This document shows, piece after piece, positions 10,575 through 19,929 of a stretch of 64,000 nucleotides of DNA. Source of the stretch: Gammaproteobacteria bacterium (GTDB lineage: Bacteria; Pseudomonadota; Gammaproteobacteria; Burkholderiales; Burkholderiaceae_B); assembly GCA_030832095.1 (NCBI GenBank), contig JAURJT010000020.1:1-64000 (forward strand), given 5' to 3'. Under the pieces are notes generated by a model, which saw only the letters and a list, made by a program, of their open reading frames with translations, was not told where the DNA came from and did not search any database. Within the stretch, counting starts at the first letter, position 1; every line of letters begins with the position of its first letter. The position numbers and the translations under genes are program-made.

Positions 10575-11321
10575 TTACGCTTTTTCTTCAGCGATTTCGA
10601 CGAACTCTTCACCAGACGCAAGCTCTTCAACGATGCCGTTCAGACTTTGCGCACGGCCTTCGAGTACAGCATCTGCCATCCCTTTTGCGTACAGAGCAAT
10701 TGCTTTAGCAGAGTCATCATTGCCAGGAATGATGTAGTCAATGCCATCGGGCGAATGGTTGGTGTCCACCACGGCAACCACTGGGATTCCGAGGGCTTTC
10801 GCCTCAAGGACAGCAATCTTGTGGTAACCGACGTCGATCATGAAAATGGCGCTGGGCAGGCCGTTCATGTCTTTAATACCGCCGATTGACTTGTTCAGCT
10901 TGTCGAGTTCGCGTTGAAACATCAAACCCTCTTTCTTGCTCATGCGCTCAGTACCGCCGTCGGCGATCATGACTTCCATGTCTTTTAAACGCTTGATTGA
11001 GCTTTTGACAGTTTTGAAGTTTGTGAGCATACCGCCCAACCAACGACTGTCAACGAAAGGCATCCCTGCCCGGGTTGCCTCTTGCGCCACGAGGTCACGT
11101 GCAGCGCGCTTTGTCCCTACGAACAGAACGTTACCGCCTTTTGCAGCAACTGATTTCACAAATTTCGTTGCGTCGGTGTAATTAGCGACCGTTTTTTCGA
11201 GGTTAATAATATGGATTTTATTGCGATGGCCGAAGATGAAAGGTGCCATCTTGGGGTTCCAGTAACGGGTTTGGTGACCGAAGTGCACACCCGCTTCTAA
11301 CATTTCACGCATTAACGACAT
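10575..11321 (-). CDS. rpsB: 30S ribosomal protein S2
   Basis: S2 is a small-subunit ribosomal protein needed for S1 binding. The 248-residue protein begins [25 protein letters not shown] and contains the family signatures [26 protein letters not shown] and [18 protein letters not shown]. The start ATG at 11321 has GGAG at a good distance. It is the first gene of the long minus-strand operon and diverges from map across about 210 bases, which should hold its promoter and any S2-responsive leader. Confidence 0.97.
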   Translation of the reverse strand: MSLMREMLEAGVHFGHQTRYWNPKMAPFIFGHRNKIHIINLEKTVANYTDATKFVKSVAAKGGNVLFVGTKRAARDLVAQEATRAGMPFVDSRWLGGMLTNFKTVKSSIKRLKDMEVMIADGGTERMSKKEGLMFQRELDKLNKSIGGIKDMNGLPSAIFMIDVGYHKIAVLEAKALGIPVVAVVDTNHSPDGIDYIIPGNDDSAKAIALYAKGMADAVLEGRAQSLNGIVEELASGEEFVEIAEEKA

Positions 11322-11531
11322 GATTTAAGGCTCCGAGGGTTAAGTCTTGTATTACGCCTGCACTGGTTTCCTAAAAGAAATTCAGCACCCTGGTGGCGTA
11401 ACACGCGATTTGGTCTGATCCTGTACGAAAATATGCCCAACCAAGTTGTGCAAAGCCGCAAAAGACATAGACCAGTGGTTTTGAGTCAGCCTATAATTCT
11501 ACTATCTTTCACCACTTACATTCAAGTAGCC
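11322..11531. promoter_or_regulatory. Divergent rpsB / map intergenic region
   Basis: These 210 bases separate rpsB (minus) from map (plus). I see a TATAAT at 11492-11497 on the plus strand that could be a map -10 box, though no good -35 is visible at the right distance. For rpsB a long leader is likely, since ribosomal protein operons often carry autoregulatory leaders. I could not recognise a specific conserved fold, so this is a location call only. Confidence 0.4.
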
Positions 11532-12332
11532 ATGGGATTAGTCACCAATCCAGCCGATTTAGACCTGATGCGTGCAGCTTGTCGCGATGCGGCAAAAGTG
11601 CTCGACTTCATTACCCCACATGTCAAAGCAGGGGTAACGACTGGCCAGCTTGATCAACTTTGCCTTCAATTTTTGACCCAAGAACTCAAGGTCATCTCGG
11701 CCACCGTCGGTTACGCCCCCCCGGGTTACCCCCCGTTTCCCGGTGCAATTTGCACCTCGGTCAACCATCAGGTGTGCCATGGCGTCCCCGGCGATCGGGT
11801 ACTCAAAAATGGCGATGTCCTAAATATCGACGTCACAATCATCAAAGATGGCTGGTTTGGCGACACCAGTCGCATGTATTTTGTCGGTGAGCCGTCAATT
11901 TTGGCCAAGCGACTGGCCGATGTCACTTACGAGTGCATGTGGCTGGGGATTGACCAAGTCAAACCCGGTAATACGCTCGGTGATATTGGCAATGCCATTC
12001 AAAAACACGCCGAAAAACAAGGGTTTTCGGTAGTACGCGAGTTTTGCGGTCACGGTATTGGCAAACGCTTTCACCAAGAGCCTCAGATTTTGCATTATGG
12101 GCGCCCCGGTACCGGCGACAAACTCGAACCAGGCTTAATTTTTACGATTGAACCAATGATTAACGCCGGCCGCCGTGAAATTAGACAGTTGGCAGATGGT
12201 TGGACCGTCGTGACGCGCGATCACAGTTTGTCGGCGCAATGGGAACACACGATTTTAGTGACGGATACTGGCTACGAGGTGCTGACAATCTCTGAAGGTA
12301 TGCCTGCACCGCCAGCCCTGATTGCAGCCTAA
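11532..12332 (+). CDS. map: Type I methionine aminopeptidase
   Basis: Map removes the initiator methionine from new proteins using a dinuclear metal site. The 266-residue form (MGLVTNPADLDLM) has the pita-bread fold signatures. These are GAICTSVNHQVCHGVPGD, the metal Asp pair in NIDVTIIKDGWFGDTSRM, the His in FCGHGIGKRFHQEP and the Glu in FTIEPMIN, plus the late WEHTI Glu. I use the ATG at 11532; an upstream in-frame ATG at 11433 would add 33 non-family residues. Placement opposite rpsB is widely conserved. glnD follows after 11 bases. Confidence 0.95.
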   Translation: MGLVTNPADLDLMRAACRDAAKVLDFITPHVKAGVTTGQLDQLCLQFLTQELKVISATVGYAPPGYPPFPGAICTSVNHQVCHGVPGDRVLKNGDVLNIDVTIIKDGWFGDTSRMYFVGEPSILAKRLADVTYECMWLGIDQVKPGNTLGDIGNAIQKHAEKQGFSVVREFCGHGIGKRFHQEPQILHYGRPGTGDKLEPGLIFTIEPMINAGRREIRQLADGWTVVTRDHSLSAQWEHTILVTDTGYEVLTISEGMPAPPALIAA

Positions 12333-12343
12333 GCACGACTGTC

Positions 12344-14932
12344 ATGACCGACATTGCCGCGATCGCAGCCATCCGCACACAGTTGCAGAGCAGCCGTCAG
12401 GCCGCCATTGCTCAATACCGTCAGGCTCTGCGCCCCGACACTTTGCTAGCGGCGCTCTGTCATTGTGCTGATCAAACCTTGCGAGCACTGCTTGAACAGT
12501 TCCCCCTGCCAAAAGGGGCCGCGCTGGCTGCGGTTGGGGGCTATGGCCGCGGTGAGCTCTATCCGTTTTCGGATGTCGACCTACTGATTATCTTGAAAGA
12601 CGAGCTTGACGCGCAGGCCGAAGCGACCCTCAGCGGGTTAGTGGCGGCAATGTGGGACGTCGGTCTTGAGCCAGGCTACAGCGTCAGAACCATTGAACAA
12701 TGCGTCAAAGAGGCCGGCGCTGACATCACAGTCGAGACGTCTTTACTTGAAAGCCGCTGGATCGCCGGCAGTAAAACGTTGGCAAAACTGTTTGAAAAAA
12801 CAATGAGTGAGCGGCTCAACGCGCAACAGTTTTTTCGAGCGAAGCGTGCCGAAATGCAGCAGCGTCATGCTCGCCACCAAGAGACGCCCTACTCGCTCGA
12901 GCCAAACTGCAAAGAGTCGCCGGGCGGCCTGCGAGATCTGCAAGTCATCATGTGGATGGCCAGAGCCGCTGGCTTTGGTTCGAGTTGGCAAGCCATCGCG
13001 CGCGCGGGTTTATTGACTAGCGCTGAAGCGCGCGACCTCAAACGTGCCGAGCAAGCATTCAAGCGCGTCCGTATCGAACTCCACTTATTGGTCAACCGAC
13101 GCGAAGACCGTCTGTTATTTGATTTGCAACACGGTTTGGCGCAAGCCTACGGCATCACCGCGACGGCGACGCGCCGCGCGAGTGAGCTCTTGATGCAACG
13201 TTATTACTGGGCCGCGCGCCTAGTCACGCAACTGAACACGCTGTTGGTTCAGAACATCGACGAAAAATTATTCACGCTGCAAGAGTCTGACATCCGAGTC
13301 CTAGATGAAAACTATGTGTTCAGACACAATCGCCTGGATATTAAAGATGATTTGCTGTTTGAAAAAAATCCAAGTCAGTTGCTGAATGTATTTTTAGTGT
13401 TACAGCAGCACCCCGAGCTCACTGAGTTGTCTGGCCGGGCCTTGCGCGCGATCTGGCACGCTCGCGACCGTATCGATGCGCCCTTCCGCCGCGACCCTGA
13501 AAATAAAAAGATTTTTCTAAAGATTTTGCAACAACCGCAAGGCATCGTGCATGCCTTGCGGCGCATGACAATGCTCAACATCTTGCCGCGCTACTTGCCT
13601 GTTTTTAGGCGCGTCGTCGGCCAAATGCAGCACGATTTGTTTCATGTCTACACGGTCGATCAACACACGCTGGCGGTCATTCGCAACCTGCGGCGCTTCA
13701 CCATGCCAGAGCATGCGCAAGAATATCCCTTGGCCAGTAAATTGAGCGCGGGGTTCGAGCGCCACTGGTTACTATATGTGGCGGCGTTGTTTCACGATAT
13801 TGCCAAAGGACGAGGCGGTGACCACTCAACGCTCGGTACGCTCGAAGTCAAGCGTTTTGCAAAGGCGCACACCCTAGATCGCGAAGACACCGAGTTGGTC
13901 ATGTTCTTAGTCGACAGTCACTTACTGATGTCACAGGTCGCTCAGAAAAAAGATTTGTCTGACCCGCAAGTGATTCTCGACTTTGCGACGCGTGTGAAAA
14001 CCTTACGAAACTTACAAGCGCTCTATTTGCTGACTGTCGCTGATATTCGCGGAACAAGTCCCAAGGTCTGGAACACCTGGAAAGGCAAACTGCTTGAGAA
14101 CCTCTATGATTTAGCGCGTGCAACGCTTGGTGGTTCGGTCGACGACACCAACACTGTACTGAGGCAAAGGCTTGAGCAGGCGGCAACGTTGACACGTTTG
14201 GCAGGCTTACGCGACGATACGCGCGAGACCTTTTGGCAACAACTTGATGTTGCCTATTTCTTACGCCACGAAGCGTCTGACATTGCTTGGCACACTCGTC
14301 ATCTTTATTATCGTGTTTCGCCCGAGCAAGCAATCGTGAAAGTGCGCCCGACAGAGGGCGATGAAGGGCTACAAGTGATGGTGTACACCAAAGATGCACC
14401 AGATCTCTTTGCACGTATTTGCAGCTTTTTCGGTAGTCGCGGCCTGAGTATTCTCGATGCACGCATACACACGACACGTCGAGGTTATGCGTTAGATAGC
14501 TTTATTGTTTTACCTGCAGACAGTACTGAAGAACTGCGCACCTTGGCTACCTTGATCGAACACGAATTAGACGTCCATCTCAATACTGCGCCTTCGAGCT
14601 CGCTCACGACCCGTAACGCGAACGCGCGTCCTTCTCGTTTGTCGCGTGCGTTTCCGGTCCCACCGCTCGTGACCTTACACCCTGATGAGGGAAGCCAGAA
14701 CTGGCGCCTCGAGATTGTCGCGACTGACCGCTCTGGCCTGTTAGGCGATATTGCACAGGTCTTTGTCAGTTACAACATTAACCTCCAAACGGCAAAAGTC
14801 ATGACCTTAGGCGATCGCGTCGAAGACGTTTTTGTGGTGAGTGGCGAAACCCTTGCGCAACCGCGCACTCAGCGACAATTTGAACGCGCCATGCTTGACG
14901 CACTCACGCAAGTTGAACGCCGTGCTGCTTGA
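12344..14932 (+). CDS. glnD: Bifunctional PII uridylyltransferase / uridylyl-removing enzyme
   Basis: GlnD senses glutamine and uridylylates or deuridylylates PII proteins, which in turn steer GlnE and NtrB. The domains are visible in order over 862 residues. The nucleotidyltransferase box GGYGRGELYPFSDVDLL lies at about 65-81, with the catalytic DVD Asp residues. A GlnD-specific helical region follows. The HD hydrolase motif HDIAKGRGGDHS sits near 482. Two C-terminal ACT domains, beginning around VMVYTKDAPDLFARI and LEIVATDRSGLLGDIA, bind glutamine. glnA, ntrB and ntrC lie 28 kb away in the same window. Confidence 0.96.
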   Translation: MTDIAAIAAIRTQLQSSRQAAIAQYRQALRPDTLLAALCHCADQTLRALLEQFPLPKGAALAAVGGYGRGELYPFSDVDLLIILKDELDAQAEATLSGLVAAMWDVGLEPGYSVRTIEQCVKEAGADITVETSLLESRWIAGSKTLAKLFEKTMSERLNAQQFFRAKRAEMQQRHARHQETPYSLEPNCKESPGGLRDLQVIMWMARAAGFGSSWQAIARAGLLTSAEARDLKRAEQAFKRVRIELHLLVNRREDRLLFDLQHGLAQAYGITATATRRASELLMQRYYWAARLVTQLNTLLVQNIDEKLFTLQESDIRVLDENYVFRHNRLDIKDDLLFEKNPSQLLNVFLVLQQHPELTELSGRALRAIWHARDRIDAPFRRDPENKKIFLKILQQPQGIVHALRRMTMLNILPRYLPVFRRVVGQMQHDLFHVYTVDQHTLAVIRNLRRFTMPEHAQEYPLASKLSAGFERHWLLYVAALFHDIAKGRGGDHSTLGTLEVKRFAKAHTLDREDTELVMFLVDSHLLMSQVAQKKDLSDPQVILDFATRVKTLRNLQALYLLTVADIRGTSPKVWNTWKGKLLENLYDLARATLGGSVDDTNTVLRQRLEQAATLTRLAGLRDDTRETFWQQLDVAYFLRHEASDIAWHTRHLYYRVSPEQAIVKVRPTEGDEGLQVMVYTKDAPDLFARICSFFGSRGLSILDARIHTTRRGYALDSFIVLPADSTEELRTLATLIEHELDVHLNTAPSSSLTTRNANARPSRLSRAFPVPPLVTLHPDEGSQNWRLEIVATDRSGLLGDIAQVFVSYNINLQTAKVMTLGDRVEDVFVVSGETLAQPRTQRQFERAMLDALTQVERRAA

Positions 14933-15416
14933 AAAAAAAATCTGGTGGCTGATCTCGGGTCTTTGTACGGCGGGCGTCGGCATCGCGTTGTTGTCGCAAC
15001 ACGCTTTTGATATGCAGCCTTGCGCCTGGTGTGTGTTTCAACGCCTGCTTTACCTGATTCTGGCAGTCATCGCTGCCATCGCAGCCTTGAGTCAAGGTTT
15101 GATCGCACGCGTGGTGTGTACCATGCTGAGCTTAAGCCTAACGATTGCTGGCGTGTTGGCAGCATGGTTTCAGGCAAACGTCGCGTCCCAGTCGTTTTCG
15201 TGCGCGCAGACACTGGCCGATTTATTGATGACACAAACTGGCCTAGAAACGTCTATGCCTGCGTTGTTTGGCATTTATGCAAGCTGTATGGACGCTCGAG
15301 TCAAATTGTTTGGCCTCGAGTACGCCTACTGGAGTCTGCTGCTCTTTGCGCTGTTAGGGCTTTTAGTTGCCTTTATCATTAAAGGCTTTCGAGCCTCGTC
15401 TAGACAAAAAGCTTAA
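14922..15416 (+). CDS. dsbB: Disulfide bond formation protein B
   Basis: DsbB re-oxidises periplasmic DsbA and passes electrons to quinone. The 164-residue product has four membrane segments. Its first periplasmic cysteine pair is C34-A-W-C37, followed by the FQRLLYL segment typical of DsbB. The second pair is C94 and C122. The likely start is GTG at 14922, overlapping glnD by 11 bases; an in-frame TTG three codons upstream is an alternative. The stop codon overlaps the convergent purF stop by 4 bases (TTAA shared), leaving no room for a terminator between them. Confidence 0.88.
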   Translation: MLLEKKIWWLISGLCTAGVGIALLSQHAFDMQPCAWCVFQRLLYLILAVIAAIAALSQGLIARVVCTMLSLSLTIAGVLAAWFQANVASQSFSCAQTLADLLMTQTGLETSMPALFGIYASCMDARVKLFGLEYAYWSLLLFALLGLLVAFIIKGFRASSRQKA

Positions 15417-16927
15417 TGATCTTCTGCGGCAAAGCCCATATTGAACAGTAGCCCGTTTTGTTCTTCACGAACGGCTTGGCGGGTTAAGCCTAAACGTTCA
15501 AGATATTCTGGGGTAATGTCGCCAGTGACATATTCACCGGTAAAGCATGAAGTGTCAAAATGCGTCAAAGCAGGATTGAGATCTGACACCGACTTTTGCA
15601 TCGCATCAATATCTTGATAGACCAGCGCATCCGCACCAATAATCTTGGCAATCTCTTGTTCGTCACGCCCCGTAGCGATGAGTTCTTGCTGGGTTGGCAT
15701 GTCGATGCCATAGACGTTTTGATAGCGTACCGGAGGCGCCGCTGAGGCCATGTAAACCTTGTTCGCCCCGGCTGCCCGCGCCATTTCAACAATCTCACGG
15801 CTCGTTGTTCCGCGCACGATTGAATCATCCACGAGCAACACGTTTTTACCTTTGAACTCCATCCCAATCGTGTTGAGTTTTTGACGGACTGATTTTTTGC
15901 GTACAGCCTGCCCAGGCATGATGAAAGTTCTACCGACATAGCGATTTTTGATTAAGCCCTCGCGATAGCTTAAGCCTAAACGATCTGCTAACTGCATCGC
16001 CGAAGGACGCGACGAATCAGGGATTGGCATCACTACATCAATATCGCCTAAGCGCAAAGTACGCGCCAACTTATCGGCCAAATACTCGCCCATTTTTAAA
16101 CGCGAGCCATAGACCGACACACCGTCTAAGACCGAATCAGGACGGGCAAAATACACATATTCAAAAATACAGGGCGCGTGCAGTGCCCCCTTTATGCAGA
16201 GCTCGCTACTAAACTCGCCATCTAGCGAAATGAACACGGCCTCGCCCGGCAAAACGTCACGTACAAATTGAAAGCCCGATCCCTCAAGCGCAACCGACTC
16301 AGAGGCAACCATCCATTCGGGGCCTTGTGCGGTATCGAAACGGCCGATGCACAAGGGACGAATCCCGTGCGGATCACGAAACGCTAGCAAGCCGTAGCCT
16401 GCAATCTGTGCGACAACTGCGTAAGCACCTTTGACGCGCTCATGTACAGCTTTCACCGCACGAAAAATCGCTGACTCGTCAAGAGACACGCCATTGGCGG
16501 CCCGTTGCAATTCATGCGCCAAGACGTTTAACAATACCTCTGAATCTGAATTGGTATTGATATGGCGCTGATCGTTTGTAAATAGCGACACGCGCAACTC
16601 GCGCCAATTGGTCAGATTGCCATTGTGAGCGAAGGTGATCCCAAATGGCGCATTGACATAAAAGGGTTGAGCTTCTTCGACGCTGTCTGACGATCCTGCC
16701 GTTGGGTAACGCACTTGGCCGATGCCGGTTGTGCCAGGCAGTGAGCGCATATTGCGGGTGCGAAACACATCGCGTACGAGGCCATGCGCTTTATACATGT
16801 TGAAATGATTGCCGTTTGAGGTGGCAATACCTGCTGCATCCTGACCGCGGTGCTGCAGCAGCAGCAAGCTGTCATACAAAAGCTGATTGACAGGACCACG
16901 ACCAATCACACCAACAATTCCGCACAT
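15413..16927 (-). CDS. purF: Amidophosphoribosyltransferase
   Basis: PurF transfers the glutamine amide to PRPP, the first committed step of purine synthesis. The 504-residue enzyme begins MCGIVGVIG with the catalytic Cys2 nucleophile exposed by Met removal. It contains QHRGQDAAGI, the glutaminase loop IGQVRYPTAG, and the PRPP-binding signature VLLVDDSIVRGTTS. A sequence CAGGAAAG precedes the ATG. The 160-base leader between cvpA and purF is occupied by a 38-bp tandem repeat. cvpA lies upstream as in many proteobacteria. Confidence 0.97.
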   Translation of the reverse strand: MCGIVGVIGRGPVNQLLYDSLLLLQHRGQDAAGIATSNGNHFNMYKAHGLVRDVFRTRNMRSLPGTTGIGQVRYPTAGSSDSVEEAQPFYVNAPFGITFAHNGNLTNWRELRVSLFTNDQRHINTNSDSEVLLNVLAHELQRAANGVSLDESAIFRAVKAVHERVKGAYAVVAQIAGYGLLAFRDPHGIRPLCIGRFDTAQGPEWMVASESVALEGSGFQFVRDVLPGEAVFISLDGEFSSELCIKGALHAPCIFEYVYFARPDSVLDGVSVYGSRLKMGEYLADKLARTLRLGDIDVVMPIPDSSRPSAMQLADRLGLSYREGLIKNRYVGRTFIMPGQAVRKKSVRQKLNTIGMEFKGKNVLLVDDSIVRGTTSREIVEMARAAGANKVYMASAAPPVRYQNVYGIDMPTQQELIATGRDEQEIAKIIGADALVYQDIDAMQKSVSDLNPALTHFDTSCFTGEYVTGDITPEYLERLGLTRQAVREEQNGLLFNMGFAAEDH

Positions 16928-16952
16928 GTACTTTCCTGATAACCGTTAAACC

Positions 16953-17104
16953 ACGTTTAAATTCTGTCGTACTTCGTCAGGTAACCCCTGACGTTTAAAT
17001 TCTGTTGTACTCGCTCAGGTAACCCGCCACATTTAAATTCTGTTGTTCTCGCTCAGACAAACCATGACTTTAACAATGTTGTCGTACTTAATAAGGCAAC
17101 CACT
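16953..17104. repeat. 38-bp tandem repeat between cvpA and purF
   Basis: Three consecutive units of exactly 38 bases start at 16953, 16991 and 17029. They share the core TTTAAATTCTGTYGT followed by a CTCAGGTAACC-like half. A fourth, degenerate unit starting near 17067 matches unit 1 in GTCGTACTT..AGG.AACC and runs into the last codons and stop of cvpA. On the minus strand the units also resemble the purF start region (GGTTATCAGG..AGTACATG). The array makes up nearly all of the cvpA-purF spacer. Confidence 0.85.
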
Positions 17105-17576
17105 CACGGATTGGCTCTGGTACGCGCGACTTAATTTGCTGCACGACCCCGACGACTTGCTTTGAGAACATGGCCTGCTTCCACCACGATTCTTCAGGAA
17201 GTGGCGTATAGCCAGCCACCGTCACAAGTAGCAACACAAATAAAACGCCTCTCGCCAAACCAAACACTGCACCCAAGCCATGATCTGCCGGGGTCAACCC
17301 CGTTTTATCAATCAAGGCCGATAACGTCATATTGACCATCCCAATTGACAACAATACGACAATAAACACGCCTACGTAGGCTAAGGTCATACGCAAAAAC
17401 GGCTGAGCAATCCAACTCGCTAGCCAGTCAGCAGCACGTGGCCCCCACCAAATCGCAGCAATAAAGGCAAAGGCATAGGCCGCGAGTGACAAAACCTCTT
17501 TGAGCAGACCGCGAATCAGGCCAAGCACGACCGAAACGCCCAGCACTCCTAGCACCACAAAATCAAACCCGGTCAC
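17088..17576 (-). CDS. cvpA: CvpA family inner-membrane protein
   Basis: CvpA proteins are four-helix inner-membrane proteins linked to envelope homeostasis and, in E. coli, colicin V production. The 162-residue product has clear membrane segments (VVLGVLGVSVVLGLIRGL, AYAFAFIAAIW, TLAYVGVFIVVLLSIGM and FGLARGVLFVLLLV). It also has the family motif GLTPADHGLGAVFGLARG. It starts at 17576, overlapping the SPOR gene stop (ATGA), and precedes purF, its usual partner. Confidence 0.92.
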   Translation of the reverse strand: MTGFDFVVLGVLGVSVVLGLIRGLLKEVLSLAAYAFAFIAAIWWGPRAADWLASWIAQPFLRMTLAYVGVFIVVLLSIGMVNMTLSALIDKTGLTPADHGLGAVFGLARGVLFVLLLVTVAGYTPLPEESWWKQAMFSKQVVGVVQQIKSRVPEPIREWLPY

Positions 17577-18370
17577 TGCGTTGCGATAAAGGCGCCGTCA
17601 TATCCAAGCGTGCGCAGACGGGTCTGAGCGGCTTGCGCGGCTTCGCGAGAAGGAAACGGCCCCACTCGCACGCGGTATCTGGCTTTACCATTGACATCGA
17701 CTGGACCATCGACAAAAGCATTGCCTACGCCTGCTGCCAACAATTTATTTTTTTGGGTTTGTGCGTCAGCGGCTGCGTCAAGCGACATTGCCTGCACAAC
17801 AAAGTTGCCACGGGTAGGCGCCTTGGGTGTTGTCGCCGAGCCTGGCGGGCCCGCGGACTCTGCTGTTGGGCGCCCTTCTAGCAAGGCAACCGCGCGTGCG
17901 CCATCGTCTGAACGAACCGCAGCGGGCGGGTTAGCGGCGGGTTTGGCCGGTTCAAGTTTAGCCACCGGTGGTGGATCGACGCGAGGCTTGGTCTCAGGTT
18001 TAACCTCAGGCTTGGGTGGCGTTGCCGTACTTGTAGCCGAAGCCGCTGGAGGCGCTACTGTCGAAGACGCGCCTGGAGAAGCAGGAGTTGCCGAGCTATT
18101 AGCGGCGACAGGGTCACTTAGATTAGGTTGAAAAGGTGCATTGCGATCAGGGATTTTGATCGGGATTTTATTTGAGACTGGCGCAGGTTCAGAGTCAAGT
18201 AGCATGGGCAGTACCACAACGGCGGCCAGCACTAAGGCGACGGCACCCGCTAAGCGTCTGCGAGCTCTGACGCGCAGATCGGCCGCCTGTGCCTCGCTAG
18301 ACACAGAGGGACGCACCTTACCCGGAGGCTTACGCGGTGCTGCACTATCTTTTCTGGAAAATAGTCCCAT
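17573..18370 (-). CDS. SPOR-domain cell-division protein (DedD-like)
   Basis: This is a single-pass inner-membrane protein with a cytoplasmic basic tail (residues 1-45), one membrane helix (LAGAVALVLAAVVVLPMLL, about 44-62) and a Pro/Ala/Ser-rich periplasmic linker. A C-terminal SPOR domain (NFVVQAMSLDAAADAQ to LGYDGAFIATQ, last 75 residues) binds denuded septal peptidoglycan. Domain order equals DedD. I take the ATG at 18370 (MGLFSRKD); a GTG four codons upstream lacks a spaced ribosome site. It lies between folC and cvpA, the same order as in E. coli. Confidence 0.88.
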   Translation of the reverse strand: MGLFSRKDSAAPRKPPGKVRPSVSSEAQAADLRVRARRRLAGAVALVLAAVVVLPMLLDSEPAPVSNKIPIKIPDRNAPFQPNLSDPVAANSSATPASPGASSTVAPPAASATSTATPPKPEVKPETKPRVDPPPVAKLEPAKPAANPPAAVRSDDGARAVALLEGRPTAESAGPPGSATTPKAPTRGNFVVQAMSLDAAADAQTQKNKLLAAGVGNAFVDGPVDVNGKARYRVRVGPFPSREAAQAAQTRLRTLGYDGAFIATQ

Positions 18371-18436
18371 TGATTCAAACACCCTGACTCAAAAAAAAGA
18401 CAGACCCGAAAAGCGCCTGACAACGGCGAAAAGCGT

Positions 18437-19747
18437 TTATGCTGACCTCCCGCTGGCTTGCAGTGCCCCCGCGACAGTCAGAAACGATCCGAATACGATG
18501 ATTCTATCATCCGGCTTACTCAGTTTGTGGGCGGCTGCGAGCGCTTCAGCGACTGAGGGGAAGTGGCTAATGGCAACTTCGGCCTCGCCGGGCTTTTGAT
18601 GACCCGCGATAGATTTTTTGACTTTGGCTGCTAACTGTTCGGCGCTTAACGCCCGGGCACCGGGCAAGCCCGCACAAAACCAGTGATCGATGCGCGGGGC
18701 CATGTGCTTGACTACTGCAGCGATATCCTTGTCAGATAGCATCCCGAACACAGCATAGGTGTAAGGATGAAAACCCATATTACCCAGATTCTTTTCAAGA
18801 ACGGCAGCCGCATGAGGGTTGTGCGCCACATCAAGAATCACGGTCGGCTGACCAGGCAAGATCTGAAAACGCCCAGGCAAAGACGCTTGCAGCAAGCCAA
18901 GACGCACGGCCTGCTGCGGCACGGCTAAACGCTCACGCAAAGCCTCAAGCGCAGCCAAGGCACCTGCGGCATTGAGCAGTTGATTGGCACCCCGCAAAGC
19001 TGGATACGCCAAGGCATTGCGCCGCTGTTGGCGCCCGGCAAACGCCCATTGCTGACGATCGCCCGAGTAGTTAAAGTCGCGGCCGAATAACCACAGATCA
19101 CAGCCTATGGTTTTTGCGTAATCGAGCACAGATTGAGGCGGCGCTGGGTCACTGCAAATCGCAGGGCGCCCTTCGCGGTAGATATGCGCCTTTTCGAAAC
19201 CAATTTTTTCGCGCGTATCGCCCAACCAGTCGGTGTGATCGATATCGACACTGGTAATAATTGAGCAATCAGCATCAACAATATTCACCGCATCCAAGCG
19301 CCCGCCTAAGCCCACCTCAAGCACCATCACATCAAGAGAGGCGGCAGCAAACATGGCTAGCGTGGCGAGTGTTGAATATTCAAAATAGGTTAACGATACG
19401 CCCTGGCGGGCGGCCTCGACCATACTGAAATAACGCACAAACTCAGCGTCAGAGACGATTTCACCGTTCAGGCGAGCTCGCTCGTTAAAGTTCACCAGAT
19501 GGGGCGACGTGTAAAGCCCCACCCGGTAGCCTGCAGCGAGCAAAATTGCCTCGAGCATGGCACAGGTTGAACCTTTGCCATTGGTGCCACCCACCACAAT
19601 TTTGAGTGCCTTGGTTTCGATCGGCAAACGCGCAGCGACTTCGCGCACACGCTCAAGCCCCATGTCAATCGCGTTTGGATGAAGCTGTTCAAGGTAACCA
19701 AGCCATTCAGCGAGTGAGGCGGTGTGTGAAGGTGCAGCAAGGGTCAT
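18437..19747 (-). CDS. folC: Bifunctional tetrahydrofolate synthase / folylpolyglutamate synthase
   Basis: FolC adds glutamate to dihydropteroate and to folates. The 436-residue Mur-ligase-type enzyme has the ATP loop VVGGTNGKGSTCAML, the folate/omega-loop region YTSPHLVNFNERARLNGE and the LEVGLGGRLDAVN motif. The C-terminal domain contains VILDVAHNPHAA. It ends near 18437, 66 bases upstream of the SPOR gene, and probably starts the folC-SPOR-cvpA-purF operon. The 182 bases upstream (to the divergent EamA gene) hold only a short direct repeat, CGATTTCTACT, at 19887 and 19906. Confidence 0.95.
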   Translation of the reverse strand: MTLAAPSHTASLAEWLGYLEQLHPNAIDMGLERVREVAARLPIETKALKIVVGGTNGKGSTCAMLEAILLAAGYRVGLYTSPHLVNFNERARLNGEIVSDAEFVRYFSMVEAARQGVSLTYFEYSTLATLAMFAAASLDVMVLEVGLGGRLDAVNIVDADCSIITSVDIDHTDWLGDTREKIGFEKAHIYREGRPAICSDPAPPQSVLDYAKTIGCDLWLFGRDFNYSGDRQQWAFAGRQQRRNALAYPALRGANQLLNAAGALAALEALRERLAVPQQAVRLGLLQASLPGRFQILPGQPTVILDVAHNPHAAAVLEKNLGNMGFHPYTYAVFGMLSDKDIAAVVKHMAPRIDHWFCAGLPGARALSAEQLAAKVKKSIAGHQKPGEAEVAISHFPSVAEALAAAHKLSKPDDRIIVFGSFLTVAGALQASGRSA

Positions 19748-19929
19748 GGCAAAAGTGGCATTGAGTCAGCTAACAAGACTCTAGTTTAACAGCGGCTCTG
19801 CCGACACCCCAGGCGCTTGAGGTCTAAGCCGTTGACACCTTCCCCGCCCTCGCCCTAATAGACACCGCTCACGCAGAAAGATACAGCGATTTCTACTGCG
19901 CTGCTCGATTTCTACTAAACTCGCAACAC

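Noticed and set aside
16953..17104. CRISPR-like array in the 38-bp repeats
   Set aside because: Units are directly adjacent with no unique spacers, and no cas genes are nearby; it is a simple tandem repeat.
19887..19916. Regulatory direct repeat before the EamA gene
   Set aside because: An 11-base sequence occurs twice with a 19-base period, but it is short, lacks symmetry and has no linked motif; reported only in passing.
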